Of a stretch of 64,000 nucleotides of DNA, positions 32,286 to 43,619 are shown piece by piece (position 1 is the stretch's first letter; every line of letters starts with the position of its first letter). A program made the position numbers and the translations under genes. Below the pieces are notes generated by a model that ran no database searches, was not told where the DNA came from, and worked only from the letters and a program-made list of their open reading frames with translations. This stretch comes from Porodaedalea pini (taxonomy: Eukaryota; Basidiomycota; Agaricomycetes; Hymenochaetales; Hymenochaetaceae): positions 1,798,001 to 1,862,000 of the forward strand of contig NBAY01000003.1 in the NCBI GenBank assembly GCA_002794775.1, written 5' to 3'.

Positions 32286-34498
32286 ACTTGCAGGTATTCG
32301 TGGGTCCTTTCGAAGAGTTAGTTAGAGCAGAATGTTTGTGACGTGTTTACAGCAGAGCATAGTGCGGTGGAAGACGATAATTGTCGGACGGCGAGATGCG
32401 GATGGCTGTACTGCGGCGATGTTGGTGATCTGCATCCGCTTTCGAGTTAGTAAGTAACTCAGGCTTTGACCACCGACTTTCACTCCCTTGCGACTAAGTC
32501 CCCATGCTGGGGCTATCAAAAAGTCTCAGAACACACGCAGCAGTCACGTAGCTTGCAGTCGCCTTGACTCACTTTCCATCAAGGTTAACGGCTCTCTATT
32601 ATACAGATTCATCCAAAGAGGTTCGAATTCTCCTATAATGCAATACTAGATCACGGTCGAGTATTTGGACAGCAATATGAAGACGCCGAATCAAGTGCTT
32701 CATACGTGCTTTCTCCCTCCTGTCGCATCTGACGCAATTTAGTTTGGTTTTCCTTTGAATTTTCTGACTTTTTTCTTCTGACTTTTCATGTTTCGGAACG
32801 ACGATGCTCTCAACTTATCTCACTAAGTTGTACTTGCCAACACAGAATGCATATTCTCAGATCTCAAGAACTGATATGTACTGATGTAGAAAAAGTAGAA
32901 CATGATTATCTCAAGACCTATGGCGACAAGCGCACGTTAACTCCCAGGGCTTTCCTCTCCCTTCCGCGCGGTTTTTCATGCCGGAAGCTCCCCAGCCTCG
33001 CAACATACTATAATGTAGACCGGCAGTATCTCCTCGATGCCCGCCTAAGACACTCAAACCGCAGCCTCAGACCTCTCAAACTCCGGCTGTTGGCCCGGCT
33101 CAATGACGACAACCCGAATCGAGCAGCGATAAGGAGAGCCACCTCCTGCACATCACCGACGACCACAGCATTTCGCTCGTCCTTCTTTGTCCTTCGAATT
33201 GCAAGAAAACTGTCAGTATAACTTCATATTCAGGCTTCTGAAACGGCCTACTCCGGTCAGACAGATGATCTCAAGGAGAAGCAGCTCCAGAGATAGCCCA
33301 CCCTCCCTTGCGAACAGCCTCAAACCGGATCGAACGCCTCGGGCCTCCTCGCGATGTCCGCGCGGCGTGCGGCCTGTCGAGGGACAGTGGGTCGGGACGC
33401 TAGTTTTCCGTGCTCGTGAATCCCGTCGGCTCGACATTGTTGTCTTCGATCGGGGCAGTGACGACTTGTCGGTGGTCGAAGACGTTTATTAGGCGGGAAC
33501 CTCGGCACGGAACTGTCAGAGAGCGGAGCGGCCTCCCCCCTCGAAGTCGTACGTCGGCTTTGCGAACTGCGCGAGCGCAAGGACTACGGCCCTCTTGAGC
33601 GGGAATGGTGCGGCTCCGGTCTCGAGAAGCAGGAAAGACGCGCGACTCGCTCATGTCTGTGATGGTCGTAGCGGCGTAGAGATAGAGAACATGGTGTGGA
33701 GTGGTTGTCGACCGTGGCAAAGAATAACTTGATGGTAGTAAGAAGCAGTGGGGCCTTAGCCGCTTTCTCGTCTGGCTTTGCCTGGCTCTGTAGGACGAAT
33801 CAATGTGTCAGTGTCGTACCGTCCCAGACTGGACTGAGAGACGGGCTACTTCACTCGCTCCTCTCGTCATTGCAAACCAGACCGGCTGATATAGATCTCC
33901 TGAATCTTGCATTAAAATAGTAAATATGGCCTCTTATTCACCCAGGCATCACAGGAACTTAGTTCAGACAGTGACCGATAAGTAGTCAGAACGGATCTTC
34001 TCTGAAGATCCGTTCTAACTATTATATTATGCTAACTACCAACTACTGTACAGTAATGTAAACTACTACGCTATCTATGAACGGTTCTGGGGCAAAACAG
34101 TAATGTAAAGAAGAGATTAAAAAGGGGGTGAGATGAAGATAAAAAGTGAACGGAATGGATCAGAGGGGAACAACATCAGCAAAAAAAAAAAAATGAAGCT
34201 AATATAACTCGCAGAAAGACCTGTGTCGCGATGAGATCATTTACAAATGGATCAAAAAAAGTACTTACATACAAGGCGCACATTGGAGTGCTGTGCCATC
34301 AATCCAGTCAATCGGTTCATGCACAAAGATCAAAAGGGAAGGAAATGACGAGATCACCAAATGAATCATTCAAAGTCTAGATAGCAGTGTCTATTTTCTG
34401 TACTTCTTGTTCTTTGCTGAGTCTGGAAAATCGAGATTCATACGCTGCCTTTTTAAAAGATCAGCTCCATTGTCATGATTTTAAATGGAAAATAAAAC
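32286..34498. other. Long interval without a confident gene
   Basis: It includes the HID1 5' region. From about 32850 to 33900 there is a GC-rich piece with overlapping frames on both strands (32847-33221 and 33187-33492 plus, 33400-33720 minus), none with a domain I recognise. It could be a decayed gene, since GQWVGTLVFRARESRRLDIV and VGFANCASARTTALL look protein-like. From 33920 to 34498 it is AT-rich with a perfect short palindrome at 33988-34016. Confidence 0.35.
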
Positions 34499-36415
34499 TT
34501 ACGGCTGCTTGATCTTGCGTGTACTTTTACGCTGAGTACTGGCTGCAGTCATGTCTTTGGTGCATTGCTTCTTTGACCTCTGTTGACCACATTCCTGGTA
34601 ATTGTTGCTTGATTCAATGCAACGCTTCTTCAATGTTTGTGGAACTTCAGTGATTTGGCCCATGAGGGCAATTGACTCTGGTGGTTCAGCAACACAGTGC
34701 AGCTTCAGAGTCGATGCTGGACTGGCAACATGATGGGTAGGAGTGGTAGCCAGACCGACTGGTTGCATGGCAGCAGTTGGAAAGTGAGATTCACCAAATT
34801 CTGCAGATTCCATGCATACATCCAAAGGGCTTGTGGTACCATGCTCAGGCTGTACTGAACCGTCAAGGGGAAGCGAGGCCAAAGATATTGAAGGATAAAC
34901 TACATTTGTTGGCATGGACAGACCAAGTGCTTCTGCTACCTCTGAGCCGCGATCTGTCATGACTGATGTTGAGGCGTCAGATATGGCTGATGGTATAGTT
35001 TCCATGGGCCGTGCAAGTTCATGGATAGGTGCTGGGTCAAGAATTTTGATATCATCAGAATGATGCGAATATGAAGCTGCTTTGGTCTGAAGATTGGGAA
35101 GTGTGGTCTGGTAGTCTGCCTCAGCCGGTGGTGAAGAATCAATTGTGAATCCTTCTTCCTGTTGTAATTTGGTCTGGTCAGAAGATGGATCACGCTCCTG
35201 CAAGACGGGCCATGACTTTGTTCCAGCTATAAGATAGGTTTATTTGAGTAAAGCGCATTTCAATTTTATGATTAAACACGCACATTGACTAAATAATTTG
35301 GACACAAAAGACTCCCAAGACTTGGTGACTTTGCCTTTTTTGTAAGCTCGATTATCATAGAAGAATTTCCCTTCAAAGCCGGTATGGATCCTGCAGTCAC
35401 CATCAGCAGTTGTAATCGGCAGTAATTTAAAATTTAAACATACTTGTCTACGATAACTTCACCACTTGGACTTTGAAAGGCGAACTGAAGGTGAAATACA
35501 GTGTCTCCAACTGAATAACCATTTCCACAACCACTCAAGCCACTCAGGAGCCATTGCAACACACTGGAGGCTTTTTGCTGGTTCCTAAACAAGTCCAATT
35601 CAGCAGAGATACAAAACAATTGAAGCAGAACTAACATACTCTTCTACAGTGGTGTCATCGATGCCACCATCACTAGAAACCTTTGCTTCTGCATTCTCTG
35701 CAGCTGCCCGATTGTCATACTCGGCCTTCTTTTTTTCTGATAGAATGTCGTACACCTCCTTCTGAATGGTGGACAACAGTCCTCGCTTGGTCTTTCCAGG
35801 CTTGAGAGCCAAGACTTTTGCATCGGTACGCTCTTTGATCAATGCTTTGTTTTTGCGAAGAAACAAAGCTCTACCAGTAATAGTTCGGTCTCTGTCAAAG
35901 AAGTTCACGAGTATATTTGAGTCCTTTTCTGACATTCTTCTGTTCGCTAAGCTTGGACAGTCAACACGTTTCTGATTGGAGATCCATCGTCTCACTCTCT
36001 ATATTATCATCAGCTTTATGAAACAAAGCATTAGTGATTTAAAACATACACTTCTGTGTTTATTCAGGTCTCCTGTAAATTTGAACTCCTTAACATACTC
36101 ATTCGCGACCTCATCCTTGTATGCTTTAACTCATGGGTGGTGGGGCTGCTGATGTGGAAGCGAATAAAAATGTGGGAGCTTTGAGCTCAACCACATCTTC
36201 TGAGCTTCAGTAAAAGGCTCACGTTTGCCATTCTTCTCGTCAAGCTCAGGATCAAACAGCTCGACTGAAGCAGCATCATTAGTATCTGTTTCGTCCTGCA
36301 CTTCCTTCACCTGCTTGATGGGAAGCTTCATCTGCTTCAGCTTCAGTTTTGTGGACATCGAGACACTCACAGAGTATGGGCAATGCGAATAATGGGTGAA
36401 GAGGTGGTCAGCCAA
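34499..36415 (-). pseudogene. Multi-exon unknown gene with one in-frame TGA
   Basis: The minus strand encodes a basic N-terminal region (STKLKLKQMKLPIKQVKE), then EPFTEAQKMWLSSKLPHF. A single TGA at 36131-36133 interrupts a frame that otherwise continues (VKAYKDEVANEYVKEF) to an intron at about 36000-36052. Further exons (35644-36002, then pieces around 35434-35637, and 34499-35203) carry a Lys-rich segment with KKKAEYDNRAAAENAEA and a long low-complexity tail ending in QRKSTRKIKQP. The start of the motif recalls agaricomycete-specific proteins of unknown function near transposons, but I cannot name it. The TGA could be an old CGA codon. It might instead be an unannotated intron boundary, which would make the gene intact. 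Confidence 0.4.
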
Positions 36416-36822
36416 CGATGTCTCAATATTTATAGAATGGTGGCCTGCATCTCACATTTAATGCTTTGCTCAACAACCACATAGCTGACCACAATTATTT
36501 GGCCTTGGCGCGATCCAAGTGCACTGGCCAGCTTATCGAGGTGCTTTGTTTCATGGCGGCCACAGTAATCTGCTATGTTATAAGTCTAAGCAAACAAATA
36601 ATAGAGCGCCAGCCTGATGAACCAATTGGTCTTGCTTGAGCTTAGCTTGTACGTAGCTAAAGCATTCTTCTGCAATAAATAAAGTATAGACAGTGAACAA
36701 TTGTGGGCTTCGAGAAGCCTATATCACAGAAAAAGACACAGATGAAAAGAGGAGAGTATTACAAGTCTTTATGGTGCTCCAGGAGCCGTACACAAGTCAT
36801 ATATGTATATTCTACATGTGTT

Positions 36823-37527
36823 CTACTCCCCAAGGTGTTCCTTCTTCATGATCGTCTCATCCGTTTCTTTGTCCATTGCAACTGAACATTTGTGCTTCTT
36901 CACCAGAGGGCTGGATGAGAGTGTTTCATCTTTGTCGTCGGAAGAGCTAACATAGATGATCAGAATCTTGGATAGTCCTGCTGCCACATTACTGTTTGAT
37001 GTCGAGGTGGTGGGCTTGAGCTGAGGGTTGCTCTTCATCGCCGCATTGAACTCTTGAAGGAAAGTTTGCGGAGTCGGTGGGGAAGAGCTACCAAGCTCTG
37101 ATTTCATAGTGGTTGTACGTTTTACAGGGTGGGGAGTTACCTTTGGGCGCATTGCTGCTGTCTTCCCCTTCATCTTTGGTGTTTCCACTTCCACAGTGTA
37201 TTTACAGAGTGGAGAAGACTGGGGGCGGGCATGCGCCACAATCGTGCCCTTCAACACCTTATATGCCAGAGATGACTTTGAGAGATGGCCACTTTGAGGA
37301 GTACTGATTTCGAAGTTGGATACAGAGTCGGAGTGAAGAGGGGATTGATACACCTCTGATGCTCTCCTTGCCAATATGTCATCCATCTTGCAATGGAACA
37401 CAGTGGGAATTAGGTCCTTCAAAAGCTTTGTATCCGCTTCACGCTCCTTCTTGCTAATGATCACAGGAGGATCCAATGCTAGAAATTCCTTGACGCATGC
37501 AACTTTCGTGATGTCATTCATTTGCAT
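36823..37527 (-). CDS. Hypothetical protein, 234 residues
   Basis: One uninterrupted exon with an ATG start. The protein is Ser/Thr/Pro/Lys-rich, mostly of low complexity, with no membrane segment, signal peptide or domain that I recognise. The N-terminal piece VACVKEFLALDPPVIISKKE looks folded. It lies about 400 bp upstream of the previous gene on the same strand and could belong to the same accessory region or be a missing 5' exon set. It may also be a remnant of a larger element. Confidence 0.4.
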   Translation of the reverse strand: MQMNDITKVACVKEFLALDPPVIISKKEREADTKLLKDLIPTVFHCKMDDILARRASEVYQSPLHSDSVSNFEISTPQSGHLSKSSLAYKVLKGTIVAHARPQSSPLCKYTVEVETPKMKGKTAAMRPKVTPHPVKRTTTMKSELGSSSPPTPQTFLQEFNAAMKSNPQLKPTTSTSNSNVAAGLSKILIIYVSSSDDKDETLSSSPLVKKHKCSVAMDKETDETIMKKEHLGE

Positions 37528-39219
37528 GTTAAATCATTCAAGATGAAGCTGGCCTCGTGCTTTGCACTGTGTAGAATAAGACACGGTACTGATCGTAGAG
37601 TAGAGACCACGTACGTGCAGGTAGAGTACACCTACATTCAGTCAGTTTGATTCTCCTTCACATAGATGGATCTCGTGTGCATTCTTGCAGCCACACTTGC
37701 AGTGGGCTTGGACCTTAGCTGTGAATGCAAGCCCAATTTCCTGTCTGGGAGGCAGGTGAGCTTGTAGAATTCATGAGATACGAATATCAGTGTTGGGAGA
37801 TGGGAGCGACGTAGTAGGATAGATCAGCATGTTTGCAAAAGAGAGAAGCATTTTGTCATCAGCAAGATGCTCACATTTTTAAAAGGCATATGCTACACAC
37901 CTACAAGACCGCTTGGACTTCTTTTGTGTGAAACATAGCAGCATGTCGCTGAGGCCTCAAACCGACCACATTGAGGCCTCAGCGACATGCCGCTATGTTT
38001 CTTCTCGTTGGATGCTTTCGGTACTTCAAGGTTTGCCAGCCACAAAGGCGTACAGCTGATCTGAAGCAGAAGATGTTAGTTCTCTCGAGCAAAAGCAACT
38101 GAATGTACTTTGACATGCAGATGCTAATCAGTGATGCTCATTGCTGAGCCAACGACACAAATGTCTGCAAGGTCCCTCTAACTCAATTATGCCGAAGACA
38201 GCCCCTTCAACGAATCTACTTGGAATGCGATCCCTACTTCACCAGCAGCATTCTCGTCGCGTCTTTTTCAATTCACAACTGTAAGGTATAATTAATGTAT
38301 CTACATGTTTTGTATTACATGGAGAGGGAGGGGGAGAGGTACTGGTCAGCATGCGGCCACTGGGCCTGGGCAACAGTGATGATGGAGAGTCAGAAAGGCG
38401 CATCCCGGACTCGGCCGAGTGCTTTTGTTTGCGTGGATTGTGGGAACTGCTTACCTTGAACTATACATCACTAAAGCTTAACAATGCATCACATGTCTAT
38501 AGTCTAATTTAAAATGCTTCCACTAGGAAAGTGTTTCCCACAATCAGCACAAACAAAAGCAATCGGCTGACTCTGGGACACGCCTTTCTGACTCTCCATC
38601 ATCACTGTTGCCCTGGCCACCCGTCGACCTCGTTATTGTCCACCATTCTCTCCCTGTGGCTCCATATCTTTTCATGCCCTTGTCTCTCTGCATTCTTTGT
38701 CCTTGATCCGCTTTCTGTGCAAGACCACAGCACAATTGGATCAGGTGAGTGAGCTGTCCATGCATGCCGTTCCAATATCTGACCCTTCTTTCTAGCAGAC
38801 CAACATGCTCAAACAATTATGACGCATCGAGGGCTTGGGTCTGTGACAGCAAGCAGAATTTTTGTTTATTCTTCATCTGTCTTTCAGTGAGCACATCCTG
38901 TAACCCACAGATCACACCACCTTCAAGCTCAGAATCCACAAGAGGATCCATCTACGCCTTCGCCATAGCATGCTCGAGCGAGATCGTCAAGCAGATTGTG
39001 CATCCTTCCAGGCCTGCATTCTTGGCAATCCATTCCCTTAGTTTCTTGATTCGTTGTTGTCATAGATTACTTGTCAGTAGGTAGTAAATTGTACAGTGTA
39101 GACGAGTAGACTAGACAAAGATATTGCAAGAGCTCTGCAGAAACCAAACCAATCACTTTGAGAAGGTGAACTCGCACTTGCGAGGAGTAATCAGGAAATT
39201 GAAAAAAAGAGTAATTTAG
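37528..39219. other. Interval without a confident gene; two foldback repeats
   Basis: It contains a 30-bp-stem hairpin (37930-38001) and a larger inverted repeat (38357-38447 against 38533-38620). Frames at 38531-39084 overlap the inverted repeat and show no domain. I see no gene I can support. Confidence 0.4.
38357..38620. repeat. Inverted repeat with arms of about 90 bp
   Basis: The left arm (38357-38447) and right arm (38533-38620) are imperfect reverse complements, sharing CAACAGTGATGATGGAGAGTC and CTTTTGTTTG…GATTGTGGGAA blocks around a loop of about 85 bp. No clear target duplication is visible, so it may be a decayed foldback element or a hairpin formed by inverted duplication. Confidence 0.65.
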
Positions 39220-40342
39220 ATGGCCAAAAGTGATATGCGTATGCTCGTGGAATTGTTCCTTGACAGGGAGGCAATGGATTTTGATGATGATGAGGACAGT
39301 ATGTTTGAGGACAATGAAGGTACATATGTATACACTTATGTGGTATGATAACTCACAGTACTTTGGCTAGATATATTTTTCATTGATGATGACGTCCCCT
39401 TGAACACTACGTTGGCCTCATTGTCTCAAATTCCATGAGACTCGGGAACTACGTGTTACAAGAAATTGCTATTTCAGGAAGGATCAGCAGATTGACATGG
39501 GATCAACAGGATCAATGACGAACCAATTTGCCTACCAGCCAGGATTCAGCCAGGAGGCACCTGCAACAGTCTATGACAAAGCCAGGAAGTGAGCGCAAGA
39601 AGCATATCGAACAGCATGGCCATGCCGAAGCAATAAGATGCACCTACCTGAATCAATGGAGTTGTGCAACTTCTGTCAGGAGCTATACCATTACTCATGG
39701 GCAGCACACGAGCGAATCTTCCTATGCGTCCTGGAAGCAGTATCCATACAGAACACAATGCTCATTGCCTCGCAGCACAGACCGCTCAGTGAATGACAGC
39801 AAGAGCCAGTTATGCAGGAAAGGACAAGTACTGCATACATGCACAAGCTCAAATGGTGGCTAGCAGACGAACAAATGTACGCAGCACTAGCAGGCCTTAC
39901 AATATGGATCACACAAAGGGAACACCACCGACAATGTGGCCAATGGGCAATCCTCCTCAACTGGCCAATCACTACCCGCCAGACACAACAGGAAGCACAT
40001 CATGAACTCTGGGAACTCAGAGATGAAATCATTGATGACCTCATCACTACATGGCGAAGGGGCTTCGACAGCTACTTAACAGTAGACTGTCGCACCACCC
40101 AAACCTACTATGGAGTACAACTCAAAGTGGTAATTGGCATCAATGTAGCACCCAGCGAAGTTGGCTTAACAACGGGATACACCCAGGTCTACGAAGAATG
40201 CCTAACAGTGGCAACCAGACTAGTGGACGATAGAAGCAGTGAAGGAAACCCATTACCAGTCCCCACACCAGGAGGAAGCCAGACAGGCACCACCGAATCT
40301 ACCGATCAACCGATGGATGACTCATCCCTGGAAAGGGAATAG
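39220..40342 (+). pseudogene. Gag-like or transposon-associated protein remnant
   Basis: A short acidic exon begins at the ATG at 39220 (MAKSDMRMLVELFLDRE, then DDDEDSMFEDNE). After an intron-like gap, one frame runs from about 39478 to 40342, broken only by TGA at 39590-39592 and 39794-39796. The protein contains a CNFC pair, an Ala/Trp-rich helical middle (WWLADEQMYAALAGLTIWI) and a low-complexity acidic tail ending in DDSSLERE. I do not recognise the family. Size, composition and context suggest a retrotransposon gag-like protein. The sequence after 40342 has LTR-like traits, including TATAAAG at 40596 and a C/T-rich leader, but no matching second LTR was found. Confidence 0.35.
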
Positions 40343-40784
40343 ATGAGACTCTCGGAACCAAGTGGCTATTTATAGCACACTAACATCACCATGATGCAAT
40401 ACTCCACACTGGTGGGGTAAAGCATGGGAACTGTGGAGCAAGTGGCATGAGTGGCTATTTATAACACCCAACGATGTCATAGCAGAGCGGAAGGTTATAG
40501 GAATTACTACGGATCATGGGAGAAGTGGAGAAGCCACTCCCCAACTAGTTAGAATTAGGTTAGCTGTGGAGCTAAGGTTCAAAGAACCCAAACTCTATAA
40601 AGAGGCGAGCAGGAGCGCCCTTGTCTCCTCAGCAAAATTCTTCTGCCCTTGACATGTCTTCAATACTAGTTCAGCTTGAGCCCACATCTCACTGCTATTA
40701 CTGTTATTCTCCTGCTAAGACCAAGCGCTCAACAAGCCAATCACCCCTCCATATGACTAGCTCAAGAACACTTACCTCAAGTCT

Positions 40785-43396
40785 TTGAGAAGGACGTCTA
40801 CTAGTTCCGGTACGTCGGACAGATTAGTCACCTGTTCCAACACTGGTCCTAACACTACAGAAGATCTAGAAGGTATTGCAGAGAGATTCAGGAAGTGCGC
40901 ACGCACTGGTCCCGCCTCGTACAATTCTTCGAAGAACATACATCCAGTGCTTCAATCCACATTAAGGCCCACACGCTTCCCTTCTGAAGCTAGCGTCGAC
41001 GATTCGAAGCACAAGCTGTTGATGATCCACACTGCTGTGCGTACTTTATTCTCATCTAAAAACTCTATTCTAATCAGAATTTGAAGCCCGACAAAGAAAA
41101 CGCTCTCGCTGTTGTGATGCAGGACTGGCTTCCCACGAACTGCTTAGTCTTTGCTGTGAAGGTGCTTCCTTGCCGTATCTACGTTTGGACACCCAACGCA
41201 AAGATTGTGCATGACTGTTATGCTGCTCATGGAACTGCACTTCCACCGTGCTTGCTCAGCTATGTCTCAGCAGATGAGATAAATACGGTATTCGACTGCC
41301 GCGATGGAGTATACTCCATTAAATTTGAAGTCAGGAACTGGGTGTTTGTGCGTTGAGGCACTTATCGAGGCGATCTCACTGTGGTGCGTGAAGTCTTGGA
41401 AGGTGACGCTATGAAGTTGGCAGTTGTCCTGCATATATCAAGAAAGGGCGAAAGCCGCATTCAACGTGCTGAGTGTAAGCTCGCCACACCGGAGCAGCTG
41501 GCTGCAGAATTTCTGGGAGAATGTATTTGTGTTTTGTCGGACAATCATTTCAAATTTCAGAACAAGGACTGCATGGACTATCTTTGCATTCTTCATGTTA
41601 ATGGGCTGCATTCTGTGCAGAGAGCTTCACCATCTCTGCATGATGTCTTTCTTTTTTCACATACGGACTTGGAAGAGCTTCAGGGCATCAAATATTATGT
41701 ATGCCACGCGGATACCGTCGTCATTGTTTCTGGTCAATTTCAGAACATGGCTGGAATTGTTTCTTCACTCAATGATGATTCTGTTGTACTTGGTCAGGTC
41801 TGTCGCATAGACAGCATCATAGTTGGGATGTCAGATGACAAAATCGCGGCGGCCAAGATTCAGTACTTGATTGCTCATCATAAAGTAGAAGAGCTTCAAA
41901 AGATGGAACCACTCCTTCAAGATATCACTGTGCTGCAAAATGTCATTCAGAGGATTTTTGAGGTTGGAGACAATGTCACTGTGAAAGCGGGACTGTGCAA
42001 GGATGCAGTTGGCATCATAGTGGCGATCGAAAAAAAAAATGCTATCGCTTCATATCGACGAAAACGAGGACTTCGTACATTTCACAAATATAGAATGTGT
42101 ATGTGTACAAACTTATATTTCTCAATAGCTCGTGATTAGGCTGAGCTGGGTCGAGTCAAATGACTCAGTGAATAGCTCCATTATGCGCAAGTCGGGGACT
42201 CAAGGTTTATGTTATGGAGTCAGCATCATGGTCTTGGAAGGGCTGCACAAGGGTGACAGGGCTTTCATAATGTCCGTCGAAAAGGATACAGTGCGTGTGT
42301 GTGTGTTTGCCCATGTCAGAAAGATGGTAAGCATGAGAATATACATAGACACAGTTCACTTATTTGTATTAAGCTACTACTTCCTCTGAGCTCCATCGTC
42401 GAATGCTCACTTGCGGATGATGTGAAGGACAAACAGAGGTCTGTCCTCGCCTATGAACAAGAGGGGCGTAACCCATATGTCAGGATGAATGTGCTCATTC
42501 GGGGTCAGGATGGTAAGGCGAAGTACGCGAAAGGTTTTTACGGCTATGTCTTGAGTGTCGACAGCACGATGAACACTGTGCAAGTCTCATATGGGAACTT
42601 TGACAACGTCGATACGTTCCTGCTAAAAAATTTGATATCCATGTGCATCTCTGTAAACTTCTCTTTTTTTTTGTGTTGATTTATTGATTGTGGCTCTAGC
42701 AACCGCATCTCATGCTTAGATCCTCAGCATCTGCTAACCTTAGCAGAGCGACAGGAATACCTGAAGCAGTTCAATGAGTCAAATGATGAAATGCAGATTC
42801 CACATCCATCGACTCCACCGCCTTCATCGCCTTCATCAACACCCTCAAGTTTGACCGCCTGGACTGTGCAGCTGTACAATACACATGATTCTCGTACATT
42901 GGCACGTGTAACAGGTAATGATGCATTGTATTCAGTTCAAACTTGTGCTAATGAAGTAGTAGATTTCTCAGGACTAGGCATGTGGATATTTTCTCCTCCT
43001 GTTCAAGCAAAATTATCTACATAAAAGTTCCACATCAAGGTCTGGTCCAAAGAGAGATGTGGGACAATCGTCATCAGCAACACGTATGGCAATCACGCAG
43101 AATGTGTCATATTGCACAATCGGTGTCACATCAATGTCAACTTGGACACTGGACATGGCTTTTCAGCTTCGCTTTTCCCTGTTTCTGACTTAATCGGACG
43201 TCCACCTACTAAGAAAGGCGAGCTTGTTATACAGATCAGAGCCCTCCTCGAAGAACATGTTGGCAGAATTCTTCAAGTTGTGGCCCTGCCGCAAGCAAGA
43301 GGTGGGCCAAAGAAAGTCACTGTCTGCATTCTGGGGGACAAAAAGAAGCTTTGGGACAAACTTAGTTCTGATGTTACGCTGGTCGAGCCATTTTAG
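40785..43396 (+). pseudogene. Spt5-like NGN/KOW protein pseudogene
   Basis: A plus-strand series of exons resembles the NGN and KOW parts of transcription elongation factor Spt5. The NGN-like segment includes VLPCRIYVWTPN. The first KOW reads WVFVR-TGA-GTYRGDLTVV, with the TGA at 41354-41356 in place of an expected Arg codon. Later KOW-like segments are FEVGDNVTVKAGLCKDAVGI, VLEGLHKGDRAFIMSV, a GFYGYVLSVDS piece and GELVIQIRALLEEHVGRI near 43200. The acidic N-terminus and the Spt4-binding features of true Spt5 are not seen, and the order fits the expanded Spt5-like families of mushrooms rather than the essential gene. It lies about 220 bp upstream of the KDZ transposase remnant on the same strand and could be an accessory gene of that element. 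Confidence 0.6.
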
Positions 43397-43619
43397 GGTT
43401 GAAGGAGTAAGTTGTCCTATATGTCTAACACTAAATGGTTCACTAATAAAACACATCGCTCTTCATTTTTCATAGACTTTAGACGATCATTGTAGAATGA
43501 TAAGTTATTGTTAATTTATATGATGCTTCGGCCTTGGCCTGATCACACAAAAGAAAAAAAGAACAACTACTAGGTATTTCTTCTGACTGTTGTCTCTCAG
43601 TCTTGTCTAGAACTCTACC

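Noticed and set aside
32615..32645. tRNA-like GGTTCGAATTC block
   Set aside because: The T-stem has a mismatch, and no A-box or acceptor stem is found at the right distance.
33050..33720. GC-rich coding region
   Set aside because: Frames overlap on both strands, with no domain, no splice logic and no recognisable similarity, so it is reported only as an unassigned interval.
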